From: Agrobacterium cavarae
GTDB lineage: Bacteria; Pseudomonadota; Alphaproteobacteria; Rhizobiales; Rhizobiaceae
DNA: 64,000 bases
Assembly: GCF_004310285.1 (NCBI RefSeq)
Contig: NZ_SISF01000033.1
Location: forward strand, 186,001 to 250,000
Direction: 5' to 3'
Part shown: positions 24,195-32,424 of the stretch, piece after piece
Numbering within the stretch: position 1 is the first letter of the stretch
Layout: each line of letters opens with the position of its first letter
The notes under the pieces: generated by a model
What the model was told of the DNA's origin: nothing
Database searches by the model: none
The model's input: only the letters and a program-made list of their open reading frames with translations
Position numbers and translations under genes: made by a program

Positions 24195-26423
24195 TCAGAA
24201 CGTCTTGGTCAGAGAGACCTTAAACGACCTTCCCGCCTCGGTGTAGAAATCGACCGGCTGATTGCCGCTGGATTGTGCCGTCGGGTTGACGTCGCGAGCG
24301 GCAACGGCGTTCCAATATTTCTTGTCGAAAATATTGTAGACGCCAGCCTGGATGCGAAGGCCGTTCAACTGTTCCGGCTCCCACCAGCCCGTCAGGTTGG
24401 CGATGCCGTAGCCCGGCGCATCGAACGTGTTGGGATTGTTATCGTTGGGCATTGGTGCTGAGAAGATGCCGGACAATTCGACGCCCCAAATATCCTGATC
24501 ATAGCCGACGCCTGCCACCGCCTTGAACGGCGCAACGGATCGTAGATAGGATTTATCAGTGCTGTTTCGTCCATAGGCGTAGGCAATAGAGCCGTTGAGG
24601 AAAAGCCCGTTTGCAAACTCCTTGCGGGTTTTTAGCTCGATACCAGAAATCTGCGCCTTATCGACATTGCGCCATGACATGACGAGCGGCGCCTGTGAGA
24701 CGGTGTAGTCCTCGATGAAGTTCGAGTAGCGGTTATGGAATACGGTGACTTTTCCAGAAAGATCGCCGCTCTCATAATTCGCGCCGACCTCGAACCCCTG
24801 CCCGGTCTCTGGTTTCAGGTCCGGATTGCCGCGAACCTCGTAGCCGATATTGGGGAAGTAGATGTAATACTCATCGATCGTTGGTGGCCGATATGTCATC
24901 GACCATTGCGCGAAAAGCTCGGTTTCAGGCGTGACTTGATATGTCGCCAACACTTTCGGCGAGAGGCGCGTCCCGCTCTTTGGTGTCAATGCGCCGTTGT
25001 AACCGGCCGTCGTTTGCGGATCATAATCATACCAATCGAAGCGCACGCCCGGGGTCAAAGCAAAACCGCTATCGCCAAAACCGATACGATCATCGAGATA
25101 GATGCCAAGCTTCTTGCCATCCACATCCGGCATATCTGGCTTGTTGACGGCAGCGCTTGCGGGCAGACCTGCCAGATATTGTTCGGTCTGGAAAAACTGC
25201 AGCGTGCCGCCAAAGCGAATTTCGTGGTCGAGAGAGCCGGCATCGAAACGCGAGATGGTGTTGCCCGTCAGACCGTAGGAGTTTTCCTCCACCCTGTTGT
25301 GTCTCATGTATCGAGCGGAATCGCTGGTGCGCAGGCCATCCGATCCAGCTTCTTTGGTCAGCTTTTGCCAGAAGATCGTTGCATTGGCCGCGTCGATAAC
25401 GGAGTCTTCGCTCTCCGCCTCGTAGCTATAATCGAAAGATACGCGGTCGCGGTGGGTGTTTTCCTCACCCCAGCCCTGACCGGGCAGATAGGTCGTAGCA
25501 GGACGCCCGCCGGATATGACGACTGTGGGGCTCTGCATTGTTCTCAGGTCGAAATCGGTATCGAGATCATAGCGCTCTGCAGTCACGCCAATGCGATGCC
25601 CACCAGCAAGATCCTGACGGACCTTGGCCATGACATTCTTCTGATCGAAATCGGCAGGGTTTGGCGCGGTCCGCTGGAAGCCGTCAATGTCTTGCTTGCC
25701 GAGGTTGTCGCGCTCATGACCCTTCTTGTAAGCGCCTTGGAACAACACCGAAGTGTTCTCGATCTTTTTCGCAACCGCCAGCGAACCACCGAGGCTCTTG
25801 TCGGAGCTGTCATAGCCAAGCTTCGCCACGCCGCCCCAGCCCTTTTCTGGGTCTATCAGGTCTTCCGGTTCAAGCGTTCTCAGCACCAGCGCGCCGCCCA
25901 TGGCACCTGGACCGATCCGGCTCGAATCCGCGCCGCGCACAACATCGACAGCCGAGAGCGCTGCAAAGTCGAACGTGTTTGCACCGTCACTCAAGCCCGT
26001 CGTCGGAGACGATGGACCTGAACGCACGAGGTTGCCGAAGGACGATACCGGGATTCCGTCCAGCAGCGTAACGATGCGTGGACCACCGAGACCGCGGATG
26101 AACAACCCGCCCACCTTGCCTGGCTTGCTCTCGGTGAAATCCACCCCAGGCTCCGTCGTATTGCCGAGATCGCGCAGATTGCTGATGTCCTTCTTGCGGA
26201 TCTCGTCTGCCGTCGTCACGCTCGCAAGCGGCGTATCGGACGCTGCGTTCGCCGCCGGGTTACCCGACGCAACGCGCGCGCCCTTGATGGTAATCCGTTT
26301 CAGCACAGTGGGCTCTTGTCCGTCCTGCGGAGACACGGTCTGCGCCTGCGCGCCAACGCTATTGAGCACAAGCGCCAGCGCCGTGCAGACGAACAAGGCG
26401 GATTGAGAACCGCGGATAAGCAT
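24195..26423 (-). CDS. TonB-dependent heme/hemoglobin-type outer-membrane receptor
   Basis: A 742-residue outer-membrane receptor. Signal peptide to about residue 28, plug domain ~45-190 (GGLFIRGLGGPRIVTLLDGIPV, VDVVRGADSSRIGPGAMGGALVLRT), then a 22-strand barrel ending in SFKVSLTKTF, with the terminal Phe typical for outer-membrane insertion. Similarity is to the TonB-dependent hemoglobin/transferrin/lactoferrin receptor group (HmuR-like). It would take up heme iron with TonB energy. No hmu ABC genes are adjacent, so it is a lone receptor. I chose the ATG at 26423 over 26456 because it starts the signal peptide. Iron control (RirA/Irr) is likely by family but not demonstrated. Confidence 0.88.
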   Translation of the reverse strand: MLIRGSQSALFVCTALALVLNSVGAQAQTVSPQDGQEPTVLKRITIKGARVASGNPAANAASDTPLASVTTADEIRKKDISNLRDLGNTTEPGVDFTESKPGKVGGLFIRGLGGPRIVTLLDGIPVSSFGNLVRSGPSSPTTGLSDGANTFDFAALSAVDVVRGADSSRIGPGAMGGALVLRTLEPEDLIDPEKGWGGVAKLGYDSSDKSLGGSLAVAKKIENTSVLFQGAYKKGHERDNLGKQDIDGFQRTAPNPADFDQKNVMAKVRQDLAGGHRIGVTAERYDLDTDFDLRTMQSPTVVISGGRPATTYLPGQGWGEENTHRDRVSFDYSYEAESEDSVIDAANATIFWQKLTKEAGSDGLRTSDSARYMRHNRVEENSYGLTGNTISRFDAGSLDHEIRFGGTLQFFQTEQYLAGLPASAAVNKPDMPDVDGKKLGIYLDDRIGFGDSGFALTPGVRFDWYDYDPQTTAGYNGALTPKSGTRLSPKVLATYQVTPETELFAQWSMTYRPPTIDEYYIYFPNIGYEVRGNPDLKPETGQGFEVGANYESGDLSGKVTVFHNRYSNFIEDYTVSQAPLVMSWRNVDKAQISGIELKTRKEFANGLFLNGSIAYAYGRNSTDKSYLRSVAPFKAVAGVGYDQDIWGVELSGIFSAPMPNDNNPNTFDAPGYGIANLTGWWEPEQLNGLRIQAGVYNIFDKKYWNAVAARDVNPTAQSSGNQPVDFYTEAGRSFKVSLTKTF

Positions 26424-26787
26424 GATGACCCCCTGATGTCGGACAGCAAGAGGCAAGCGCGACGGTGCGCGCTACAGCCTCAAGGCTAGCTCGACGGATA
26501 TGTGCTGAAATGTGACGGCTGAGCCGCTGGGGGAGAATTAGAAAACCTGATTATGTGAGTCAACATAATAAATATGATTATAACACTCACCATTTTGCGA
26601 GGACCATATTGTTGCAAAATTGTGACGCCGAACGTGCGGCGACCTCAGGCTCGGTCCACCGTAAAACATCCCGTGATAAACAGAATGTGCAGCATGCTAT
26701 GGTCTTGAAGATCGGTCTTTTCCGCTTAAATCACCGCTTTACGAATACGCACATTATCTCAACGCGAGCCAAGGGCGCCCCGCTGAC
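26424..26787. other. Divergent AT-rich intergenic region between the receptor and YqhA-like genes
   Basis: 364 nt with no convincing gene. It is markedly AT-rich around 26540-26600 and contains an imperfect palindrome at 26555-26590 (GTGAGT .. ACTCAC enclosing ATAAT .. ATTAT). This is a candidate operator for the receptor gene. I could not match it to a known iron box. Confidence 0.5.
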
Positions 26788-27309
26788 ATGAAATCACTTG
26801 AACTCATTATTGAACGAATCATTCTCTCAAGCCGCTGGATCCTCGTCGTCTTCTATTTTGGACTCGTGGCAGCACTTGCCGTCTACGCTTTTTCCTTCGC
26901 ACTGAAGTTTCTGAAGATCGCCCAGAACGTCTTCGTCTACACGGATGCGGACATGATTCTCGCCATGCTGGCCTTGATTGACGCGGCGCTGGTGGCAAGC
27001 CTTATCGTGATGGTAATGATCTCCGGCTATGAGAACTTCGTCAGCCGCTTTGATGAAGCGGACGATGAGGTATCGTTCCTCGGAAAGCTCGACGCCGGCA
27101 GTCTCAAGATCAAGGTCGCCTCCTCAATCGTGGCGATCTCCTCGATCCATTTGTTGCAGATCTTCCTGAACGCCAACCAGTATTCCGACAGCAAGCTGAT
27201 GTGGTTCACCATCATCCACCTCGCTTTCGTCATCTCTGCCGTGATGTTGGGTTTCCTGGAAAAGCTGATGAACAAGCCGAAGCCCGGCAAGGCCGATCTC
27301 GATCTTTGA
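26788..27309 (+). CDS. UPF0114/TIGR00645 (YqhA-like) membrane protein
   Basis: A 173-residue protein with three or four helices: WILVVFYFGLVAALAVYAF, ADMILAMLALIDAALVASLIVMVMISGYENFVSRF (the family signature), a cytosolic-type loop, and two C-terminal helices (VASSIVAISSIHLLQIFL, FTIIHLAFVISAVMLGFLEKLM). The family is widely conserved but of unknown function. The start is an ATG with no strong ribosome site. It is a single gene followed by a repeat hairpin. Confidence 0.85.
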   Translation: MKSLELIIERIILSSRWILVVFYFGLVAALAVYAFSFALKFLKIAQNVFVYTDADMILAMLALIDAALVASLIVMVMISGYENFVSRFDEADDEVSFLGKLDAGSLKIKVASSIVAISSIHLLQIFLNANQYSDSKLMWFTIIHLAFVISAVMLGFLEKLMNKPKPGKADLDL

Positions 27310-27324
27310 TCTCGTCGATCAAAT

Positions 27325-27364
27325 CGTGTCGCGCAAAAACGTGCAGCAGTTTTGCGCGACACGC
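27325..27364. repeat. RIME-like palindrome, 14-bp perfect stem
   Basis: CGTGTCGCGCAAAA pairs perfectly with TTTTGCGCGACACG, 16 nt after the preceding stop. The sequence is the left part of the longer repeats at 30821-30920 and 36256-36363. Confidence 0.7.
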
Positions 27365-27584
27365 GGGCACGCTTAGACAGGCACAAGGCGAGAAGCCGGT
27401 GGTCGAGCAAACCACGCGACTTTGAAAGTCGTGAGTTCAATCGCTCCAATAATCAAGATATTCAAACGATTAGAAAAACACCGTGCTAACCAAAGTTGGG
27501 ACTATTGGAAATTAGGGGTGGAAATTTGTTGCCGTTCGTATATTTCTTGATGTTAACATATAAACCTTATCGAATGTAATCACC

Positions 27585-28301
27585 ATGACAACACTGGAAC
27601 GGCAGTCTGTATTCAGTCAGGAGATAGTGGCCTCCCAAAGTCGTCCTGAGTGGCTGCAGACCGTCTCCCGTCTCACCAAAACATTCGGCTTCACCCACAC
27701 CACGCTGATGAAGGTGCCGACCCAGGGCGACGACCTTCTGGCTCCGGTGGTGCTGGAAACGACTGTCCCGGTCAACTTCATTCGCAGCGTCGATCAGCAT
27801 CGCAAACTGCCGGATTGCCCCATCCTGGCAAAAATTGCCAATTCATCGATGCCGCAATATTGGTGCTTCGAAGACGACATTCCCGTGCCGCCCTATAGCG
27901 CGGAGTTGAAGAACTTGATGGTGCAATACGGGCTCGTCAGTGGCGTGATCGCGCCCATCAACTGTCTCAACGGTCGTCGATACGTTCTGCGCTTCGAAGG
28001 AGATTCGCCAAAGCCCAGTCAGAATGTGCTCAATGAGCTGGGCATTGTCGCCATCCATGCCTTCGACGTTTATGATCGTATTCGCAAGGCGGAACTGGTG
28101 GCGCCGAAAACGCTGACGAAGCGCGAGATCGAAGTCATCCGGTGGACGTCTCACGGAAAGACATCCTCCGAGATCGGACAGATCCTTTCGCTGTCCGACC
28201 ACACGATCAACGCCTATTTGAACAATGCGATCAAGAAGCTGGATTGCGTCAACCGGACCCAGCTCGTCGCCAAGGCGATCCGGCTGAAAGTGATCAGCTG
28301 A
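27585..28301 (+). CDS. LuxR-family regulator, autoinducer-binding type, solo
   Basis: A 238-residue regulator: N-terminal autoinducer-binding-like domain (~15-165, with PQYWCFEDD and the SGVIAPINCLNGRRYVLRF segment) and a C-terminal LuxR HTH (~173-238, LTKREIEVIRWTSHGKTSSEIGQILSLSDHTINAYLNN). No luxI-type synthase is within the window, so it is a solo regulator that may respond to a signal made elsewhere or to none. The AT-rich 5' flank suggests its own promoter. Specific role unknown. Confidence 0.85.
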   Translation: MTTLERQSVFSQEIVASQSRPEWLQTVSRLTKTFGFTHTTLMKVPTQGDDLLAPVVLETTVPVNFIRSVDQHRKLPDCPILAKIANSSMPQYWCFEDDIPVPPYSAELKNLMVQYGLVSGVIAPINCLNGRRYVLRFEGDSPKPSQNVLNELGIVAIHAFDVYDRIRKAELVAPKTLTKREIEVIRWTSHGKTSSEIGQILSLSDHTINAYLNNAIKKLDCVNRTQLVAKAIRLKVIS

Positions 28302-28411
28302 TCATGATCGAAACGCTGCGCGATGTCGCGGCTCGCTCCTGACGCTTTACGTCTTCGCTTGACGGAGCGTGCCAGCCGCACAACCACTTAGTCGTTTCAG
28401 GGCCGGCTCAA

Positions 28412-28436
28412 GCGCTCCGCTATCCAGTCGGAGCGC
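28412..28436. terminator. Hairpin between convergent luxR-type and DUF2333 genes
   Basis: GCGCTCCG pairs with CGGAGCGC around a 9-nt loop. No T-run; placed between two convergent stops. Confidence 0.45.
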
Positions 28437-28453
28437 AGGCTAAGCTCCTGAGC

Positions 28454-29653
28454 TCAGCGGTCCAGCACGGAACGCAACTCTACAAGGTTGGAGCGCACTC
28501 TCAGTACATAGAAGCCCATGGTCGCCAGATGCGATGGCATGATCCACCCGCTTTCATCGCCATTGGAGATGATGAAGGGCTGAATGCGAAGGGCTGCCCG
28601 CGTCTGCGCCAATGTATCGTTCCACAAGCTGGTCACGTTTCGCTCGCGAATGACCTGCTGGAAATCCGCGCCAGCGGCTGAGAGGATGCCGTAGTAACCG
28701 TAAAGCTGGCCATAAGCGAACCAGAAGCGATCGTCGGCGCGCGTGTCGAACCAGCCGCCATTATAATTCTCGGAACGCTCGCGAAGGATTGCGGAAGTGC
28801 CGCCAATATCGTTGGCGATGCGATCGATGAACTGGATGAGGTTGTCCGCACGCGTATCGAAGACAGAGGCGCATTGAGCAAGACTGGTGTTGAACTTGCG
28901 CAGACTGTCTGCGGCCGAACGGTAGTAGCTTGGCGTCGGCGTCTTCGGGCCGAAGGGGCTCAGACCGAAATACCAGGAATACTCATCATACTGCAGATTG
29001 CCACGGGCATTCTGCAGGTCGTTGTTGATGCCGGACGTGCCGCGCACACGACCGAGCGTATCGACTAGCTCCACCGCGGTACGGCGAACGGCCTGGTTCA
29101 CGCCGCGCTGGAAGGAGGCCTTGTTGTCCAGAAACGGCGTACTGTCCCAATCGACGCCGAAGAGGCCAAGCTTGTAGAGCAGCATTGAAGAAATCCAGGC
29201 ATTCTGATCGACATTGAAATCGATAAGCCCTGCTGCAACATCGACGGTGGCGGATGGCTGGCAACTGCGAGCAGCCTGAGCTGCGGCAACTGGGGCCGGC
29301 GCTGTTGCGGCCCCCTCGGTCGTGGGCTGCGCCTCTGTTTGCGCTTGAGGCACTGTCGCAGGCGTGGCAGGCAACTCCTGCCCTGCTCCGACCGTGCGGG
29401 TCGAAAGCTTGTAGTCGTTGACGTAATCCGGATTGAAGTTCGTCCAGACCTGGGTTTGCCAGATGAAGTAGCCATAGAGACCGAAGATGAGCACGAGGCC
29501 GACGGCAAGCGGTGCCTGTACCATCCATGCCCGCGGGCCGGCAGATCCTTGTCTGGCGCGGAACGGCCAGATCAGCGCCGCGCCAAGAACCGACAGGCCT
29601 CGTCCAAGCGCGCTGAAAACACGTCTGAAGAACGCCGAAACGGAATCAAGCAT
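28454..29653 (-). CDS. DUF2333-family membrane-anchored protein
   Basis: About 399 residues. One transmembrane helix near the N-terminus (APLAVGLVLIFGLYGYFIWQTQ, ~45-66), an Ala/Pro-rich linker (~95-130), then a large extracytoplasmic DUF2333 domain with WISSMLLYKLGLFGVDWDSTPFLDNKASFQRGVNQAV and the Trp/Tyr-rich NGGWFDTRADDRFWFAYGQLYGYYGIL. The family is conserved in proteobacteria with unknown function. The ATG at 29653 has GAGAGG upstream; a GTG at 29659 is possible. It is co-directional with the coiled-coil gene 105 nt upstream. Confidence 0.82.
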   Translation of the reverse strand: MLDSVSAFFRRVFSALGRGLSVLGAALIWPFRARQGSAGPRAWMVQAPLAVGLVLIFGLYGYFIWQTQVWTNFNPDYVNDYKLSTRTVGAGQELPATPATVPQAQTEAQPTTEGAATAPAPVAAAQAARSCQPSATVDVAAGLIDFNVDQNAWISSMLLYKLGLFGVDWDSTPFLDNKASFQRGVNQAVRRTAVELVDTLGRVRGTSGINNDLQNARGNLQYDEYSWYFGLSPFGPKTPTPSYYRSAADSLRKFNTSLAQCASVFDTRADNLIQFIDRIANDIGGTSAILRERSENYNGGWFDTRADDRFWFAYGQLYGYYGILSAAGADFQQVIRERNVTSLWNDTLAQTRAALRIQPFIISNGDESGWIMPSHLATMGFYVLRVRSNLVELRSVLDR

Positions 29654-29758
29654 ACCCACCTCTCTCGATTGTCAGTCAACGGCCCACTCCTCTGCGAGTA
29701 CAGCTTCGTTCTCAGATAGGTGCGCGCGCGATGGATACAACGCAGCAAAGGTATCTTT

Positions 29759-30790
29759 TTACCGCGCAGCACCTTCAATTGCCACGATACGGGATCGTTC
29801 TATTCTGTAGCGACGGACAAAAGCCTCGCTGACGGGGGCCTTGCGCTTGTCGATATCATCGAGCGTGATGGCGTTGTGTGCGTGGATCCTGAGAAGATCG
29901 AGAAGATGGGGATGTGGCGACGTGTCTTTTTCAATTTCCCGCATCAGCCCGTCAAGCGTCATGGTCACGGCGCCGTAGAGTTGGATGGCGCGCTCCATCG
30001 CCAGCGACAGCATGTTGTAGAGCATGGCATGTGCCGAAAGCCGCTGGGTTGCGCTTTGCGACAGCGATTCCTGCAGCTGGATCTGGTCTTCCAGACGCTG
30101 GTGGCGGGTTCTCAAAACCTGATAGGATTTTTCCTGTTCTTCCAGTTCAAGCGACAGGCTTTCCCGTTCGGATTCCAGTGAAGCGCGGCGCTTGTCATCC
30201 GTCACACTGCCAAGCTTCCATTGCACGGTTGCGAGCGACGCATTGATCTCCTTCAACCGCTGACGCCCAGCCTCGATCTCGGCTGCCGACTGGCGGCGCT
30301 TCTCCATCATCGCAGTCAGCGGCGCTTCGCATCTCTCGTAAAGCTCCGAAGCGGCAGCTTTCTCGTTCGCCAGAAGCACGGCCACATCGTCCGAAAGAAA
30401 CAGCAGCCGCTTCAAGGTCCCGGCGATCGCAAACGTCTTCACCCGTTCGGCCTGAAGCTTCGTCGCCCTGTTGCGCGAGAAGAAGGCGACGAAATTCTCA
30501 TAGCGCGTCCGTTCACTGGCGGCGTCAAAACGTTCGAAGCATTTTTCGATGTCGCCGGAAAGGTAGAGCGTGAGATTGGCGAGAGTCTTCTCAACCTCAT
30601 CATAGCGTGCAAGGAGGGAATCGAGCGCCTGACGCTCGCGCTCATGACTGACCTGCGCCTTGTCATCCGCCCCATCTGCGCCAAAGAGTGCCGAGAATTG
30701 TTGGAACAGGCTGACCTCGGCTGCGCGTGTGTCGCTGATCGCCGCCTTGGCCTTTTCAATCTCGCTCTCAAGGGGCGGCGTCTTCGCCAT
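29759..30790 (-). CDS. Coiled-coil protein of unknown function
   Basis: A 343-residue, almost all-helical, charged cytoplasmic protein. Heptad-like stretches run over ~20-70 and most strongly ~165-245 (EIEAGRQRLKEINASLATVQW to LELEEQEKSYQVLRTRHQRLEDQIQLQES). I do not recognise a named family. The ATG at 30790 has GGGAGA before it; a longer frame from 30874 would read through a dispersed repeat, so it is rejected. The gene is upstream of, and likely cotranscribed with, the DUF2333 gene, so the two products may work together, one in the cytosol and one in the membrane. Confidence 0.75.
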   Translation of the reverse strand: MAKTPPLESEIEKAKAAISDTRAAEVSLFQQFSALFGADGADDKAQVSHERERQALDSLLARYDEVEKTLANLTLYLSGDIEKCFERFDAASERTRYENFVAFFSRNRATKLQAERVKTFAIAGTLKRLLFLSDDVAVLLANEKAAASELYERCEAPLTAMMEKRRQSAAEIEAGRQRLKEINASLATVQWKLGSVTDDKRRASLESERESLSLELEEQEKSYQVLRTRHQRLEDQIQLQESLSQSATQRLSAHAMLYNMLSLAMERAIQLYGAVTMTLDGLMREIEKDTSPHPHLLDLLRIHAHNAITLDDIDKRKAPVSEAFVRRYRIERSRIVAIEGAAR

Positions 30791-30820
30791 GGCAGGTTCT
30801 CTCCCGAATCGATGGGGCAC

Positions 30821-30920
30821 TAAAGCATGTCGCGCAAAACTGTGCAGCGGTTTTGCAAAAACGACATGCGACAAAACAAGAGCCGACGCGGGGAGCGAAT
30901 CTGAAAGATCGCGACACGCA
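30821..30920 (+). repeat. RIME-like intergenic repeat
   Basis: Begins TAAAGCATGTCGCGCAAAAC, has the GCGCAAAAC / GTTTTGC-type inverted arms, then GAGCGAATCTGAAAGATCGC. It shares its blocks with 36256-36363 and 44763-44850, and its first palindrome with 27325-27364 and 46157-46198. It resembles the Rhizobium-specific intergenic mosaic elements; which named class is uncertain. Confidence 0.7.
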
Positions 30921-30988
30921 TAAGGCCGCTCGTTTCATATATCCACGAACGGCCTCATCTCAATGCGAGAGCTTGAAGGAAGGCAGGC

Positions 30989-31438
30989 TTATAGGTTGAG
31001 CTTTGCCAGTTCCGCATCCAGTCTCTCACGCGCCTTCTTCGGCATCTTGCCAGCCTTCACCGCATCCAGATTGGCAGGCTGATCGCCAACGACCACAAGC
31101 GCCACCATGCCCATGCCGAAATGCGGCGTGCACTTGAAGACATAAGCGCCTTGCCTGTCGACCGTCACCTTCAGCGTCTCATTCATCTTGCCCTTGGCTT
31201 CCGCCACACCCTCCGGCACCAGTTCCTTGATCGAAGCGGCATCGTGACCCTTGTCGACCGGAACGAAGGTGATGACATCGCCAACATTTGCTTTCACGGC
31301 TGCGGGCTCGAACACCATGGCCTGCCCATCTGCGCCCTTGTTCAGCATCTTGATCTCGATTTCGGCGGCAGCGGCCGGAAAGGTGAAGAAGCCGGCAATG
31401 GCAGCGGCTGTGAGAAGACGAAGAACGTAACTTTGCAT
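30989..31438 (-). CDS. Pseudoazurin, periplasmic blue copper protein
   Basis: A 149-residue precursor with a signal peptide (residues ~1-24, ending FPAAAAEI). The type 1 copper ligands are visible: His in DKGHDAAS and Cys-x4-His-x4-Met in KCTPHFGMGMVALV. Pseudoazurin shuttles electrons to denitrification enzymes such as copper nitrite reductase and N2O reductase. The nir genes are not in the window, but an FNR/FixK-type site is found 84 bp before the start (31516-31529), which fits oxygen-limited expression. NnrU at 49365-49949 is another denitrification-associated gene in the window. Confidence 0.92.
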   Translation of the reverse strand: MQSYVLRLLTAAAIAGFFTFPAAAAEIEIKMLNKGADGQAMVFEPAAVKANVGDVITFVPVDKGHDAASIKELVPEGVAEAKGKMNETLKVTVDRQGAYVFKCTPHFGMGMVALVVVGDQPANLDAVKAGKMPKKARERLDAELAKLNL

Positions 31439-31515
31439 TGCGCTTACTCCTGAAGTGGAACCGCCGGATGCGGTCTTTCCACGCCAGGTCCTACTCCCCC
31501 ACGCACCTGCCTTCT

Positions 31516-31529
31516 TTGACCAAAATCAA
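31516..31529. promoter_or_regulatory. FNR/FixK-type site upstream of pseudoazurin
   Basis: TTGAC-CAAA-ATCAA matches the consensus TTGAT-N4-ATCAA in 9 of 10 positions. It is centred 84 bp upstream of the pseudoazurin ATG, which for a class II site would leave a 5' UTR of roughly 40 nt. Confidence 0.65.
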
Positions 31530-31548
31530 ACGCAGCAGAACGCGCGGC

Positions 31549-32130
31549 TCAGGCGTCTTGAACGGCCTCCACCCAGTGACGGCGGCAGAAGGAGACGTAT
31601 TTTTCGTTGCCCCCCACATCGATCTGCGCGCCCTCCTTCACCACCTTGCCGCTTTCATCGAAGCGCGCCACCATCGTTGCCTTGCGGCCGCAATGGCAGA
31701 TGGTGCGGATTTCCCGAAGCTCGTCGGCAATCGCAAGAAGCTCCTTGGAAGCGGGAAAAAGCTTGCCCTGAAAATCCGTCCGTAGACCATAGGTCATCAC
31801 CGGAATGTTCAGCCTGTCGGCAATCATGGCGAGCTGCCAGACGTGGTGTTCGGAGAGAAAATTCGCCTCGTCGACGAAGACGCAGGCGACCGGCTCCTCG
31901 TCATGCAAGCGCGCCACCTCGGCGAAAATATCCGTGCTGTCTTCAAAGATCATCGCATCCGACGACAGGCCGATGCGCGAGGCCACCTTTCCCACACCGG
32001 CCCGGTTGTCGAAGGCGGCGGTGAAGATCAGGGTCCGCATTCCGCGCTCCTGATAATTGTAGGACGCCTGCAGGAGCATGGTGGATTTTCCGGCATTCAT
32101 CGCGGAGTAATTGAAATAGAGCTTGGCCAT
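31549..32130 (-). CDS. tdk: Thymidine kinase
   Basis: A 193-residue type II thymidine kinase for thymidine salvage in the cytoplasm. Walker A P-loop is SAMNAGKST (residue ~9), followed by the Walker-B-like CVFVDEANFL with the catalytic Glu, the lasso segment FQGKLFPASKELLAIAD, and a zinc site made by CHCGRKA and the late C-R-R-H. Length is usual for bacteria. Two ATGs lie side by side (32133 and 32130); the second has the better AGAGGG spacing. Confidence 0.94.
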   Translation of the reverse strand: MAKLYFNYSAMNAGKSTMLLQASYNYQERGMRTLIFTAAFDNRAGVGKVASRIGLSSDAMIFEDSTDIFAEVARLHDEEPVACVFVDEANFLSEHHVWQLAMIADRLNIPVMTYGLRTDFQGKLFPASKELLAIADELREIRTICHCGRKATMVARFDESGKVVKEGAQIDVGGNEKYVSFCRRHWVEAVQDA

Positions 32131-32424
32131 CATGCCCTCTAAAGTCTGTCAGGGATAAGCGGGAAACCGGTTATCCCGAAAAGACAAATGACAACAAAAG
32201 AATCAGGTTTCAGGCTCTTTTGCCCCGCAGAACCCACAGAAGGAAGGGTGTCCGAACGAAAGTCACAGCTTTAGGGTCGAAACCCGATTCGAATAGAAAT
32301 TCTGTTCGTCGCGGCTGATAGTGTACAATGTCGCAAACAACACCGCCGCTCACGCAAATGCGCATGAGTTGATTGTGATTGGCGGATATTGATAATGATA
32401 AGGGAACAAAAAAGGGAGTAAGCA

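Noticed and set aside
26555..26791. A 78-codon plus-strand frame in the receptor/YqhA intergenic region
   Set aside because: GTG start with no ribosome site, no recognisable domain, and it overlaps the AT-rich palindrome.
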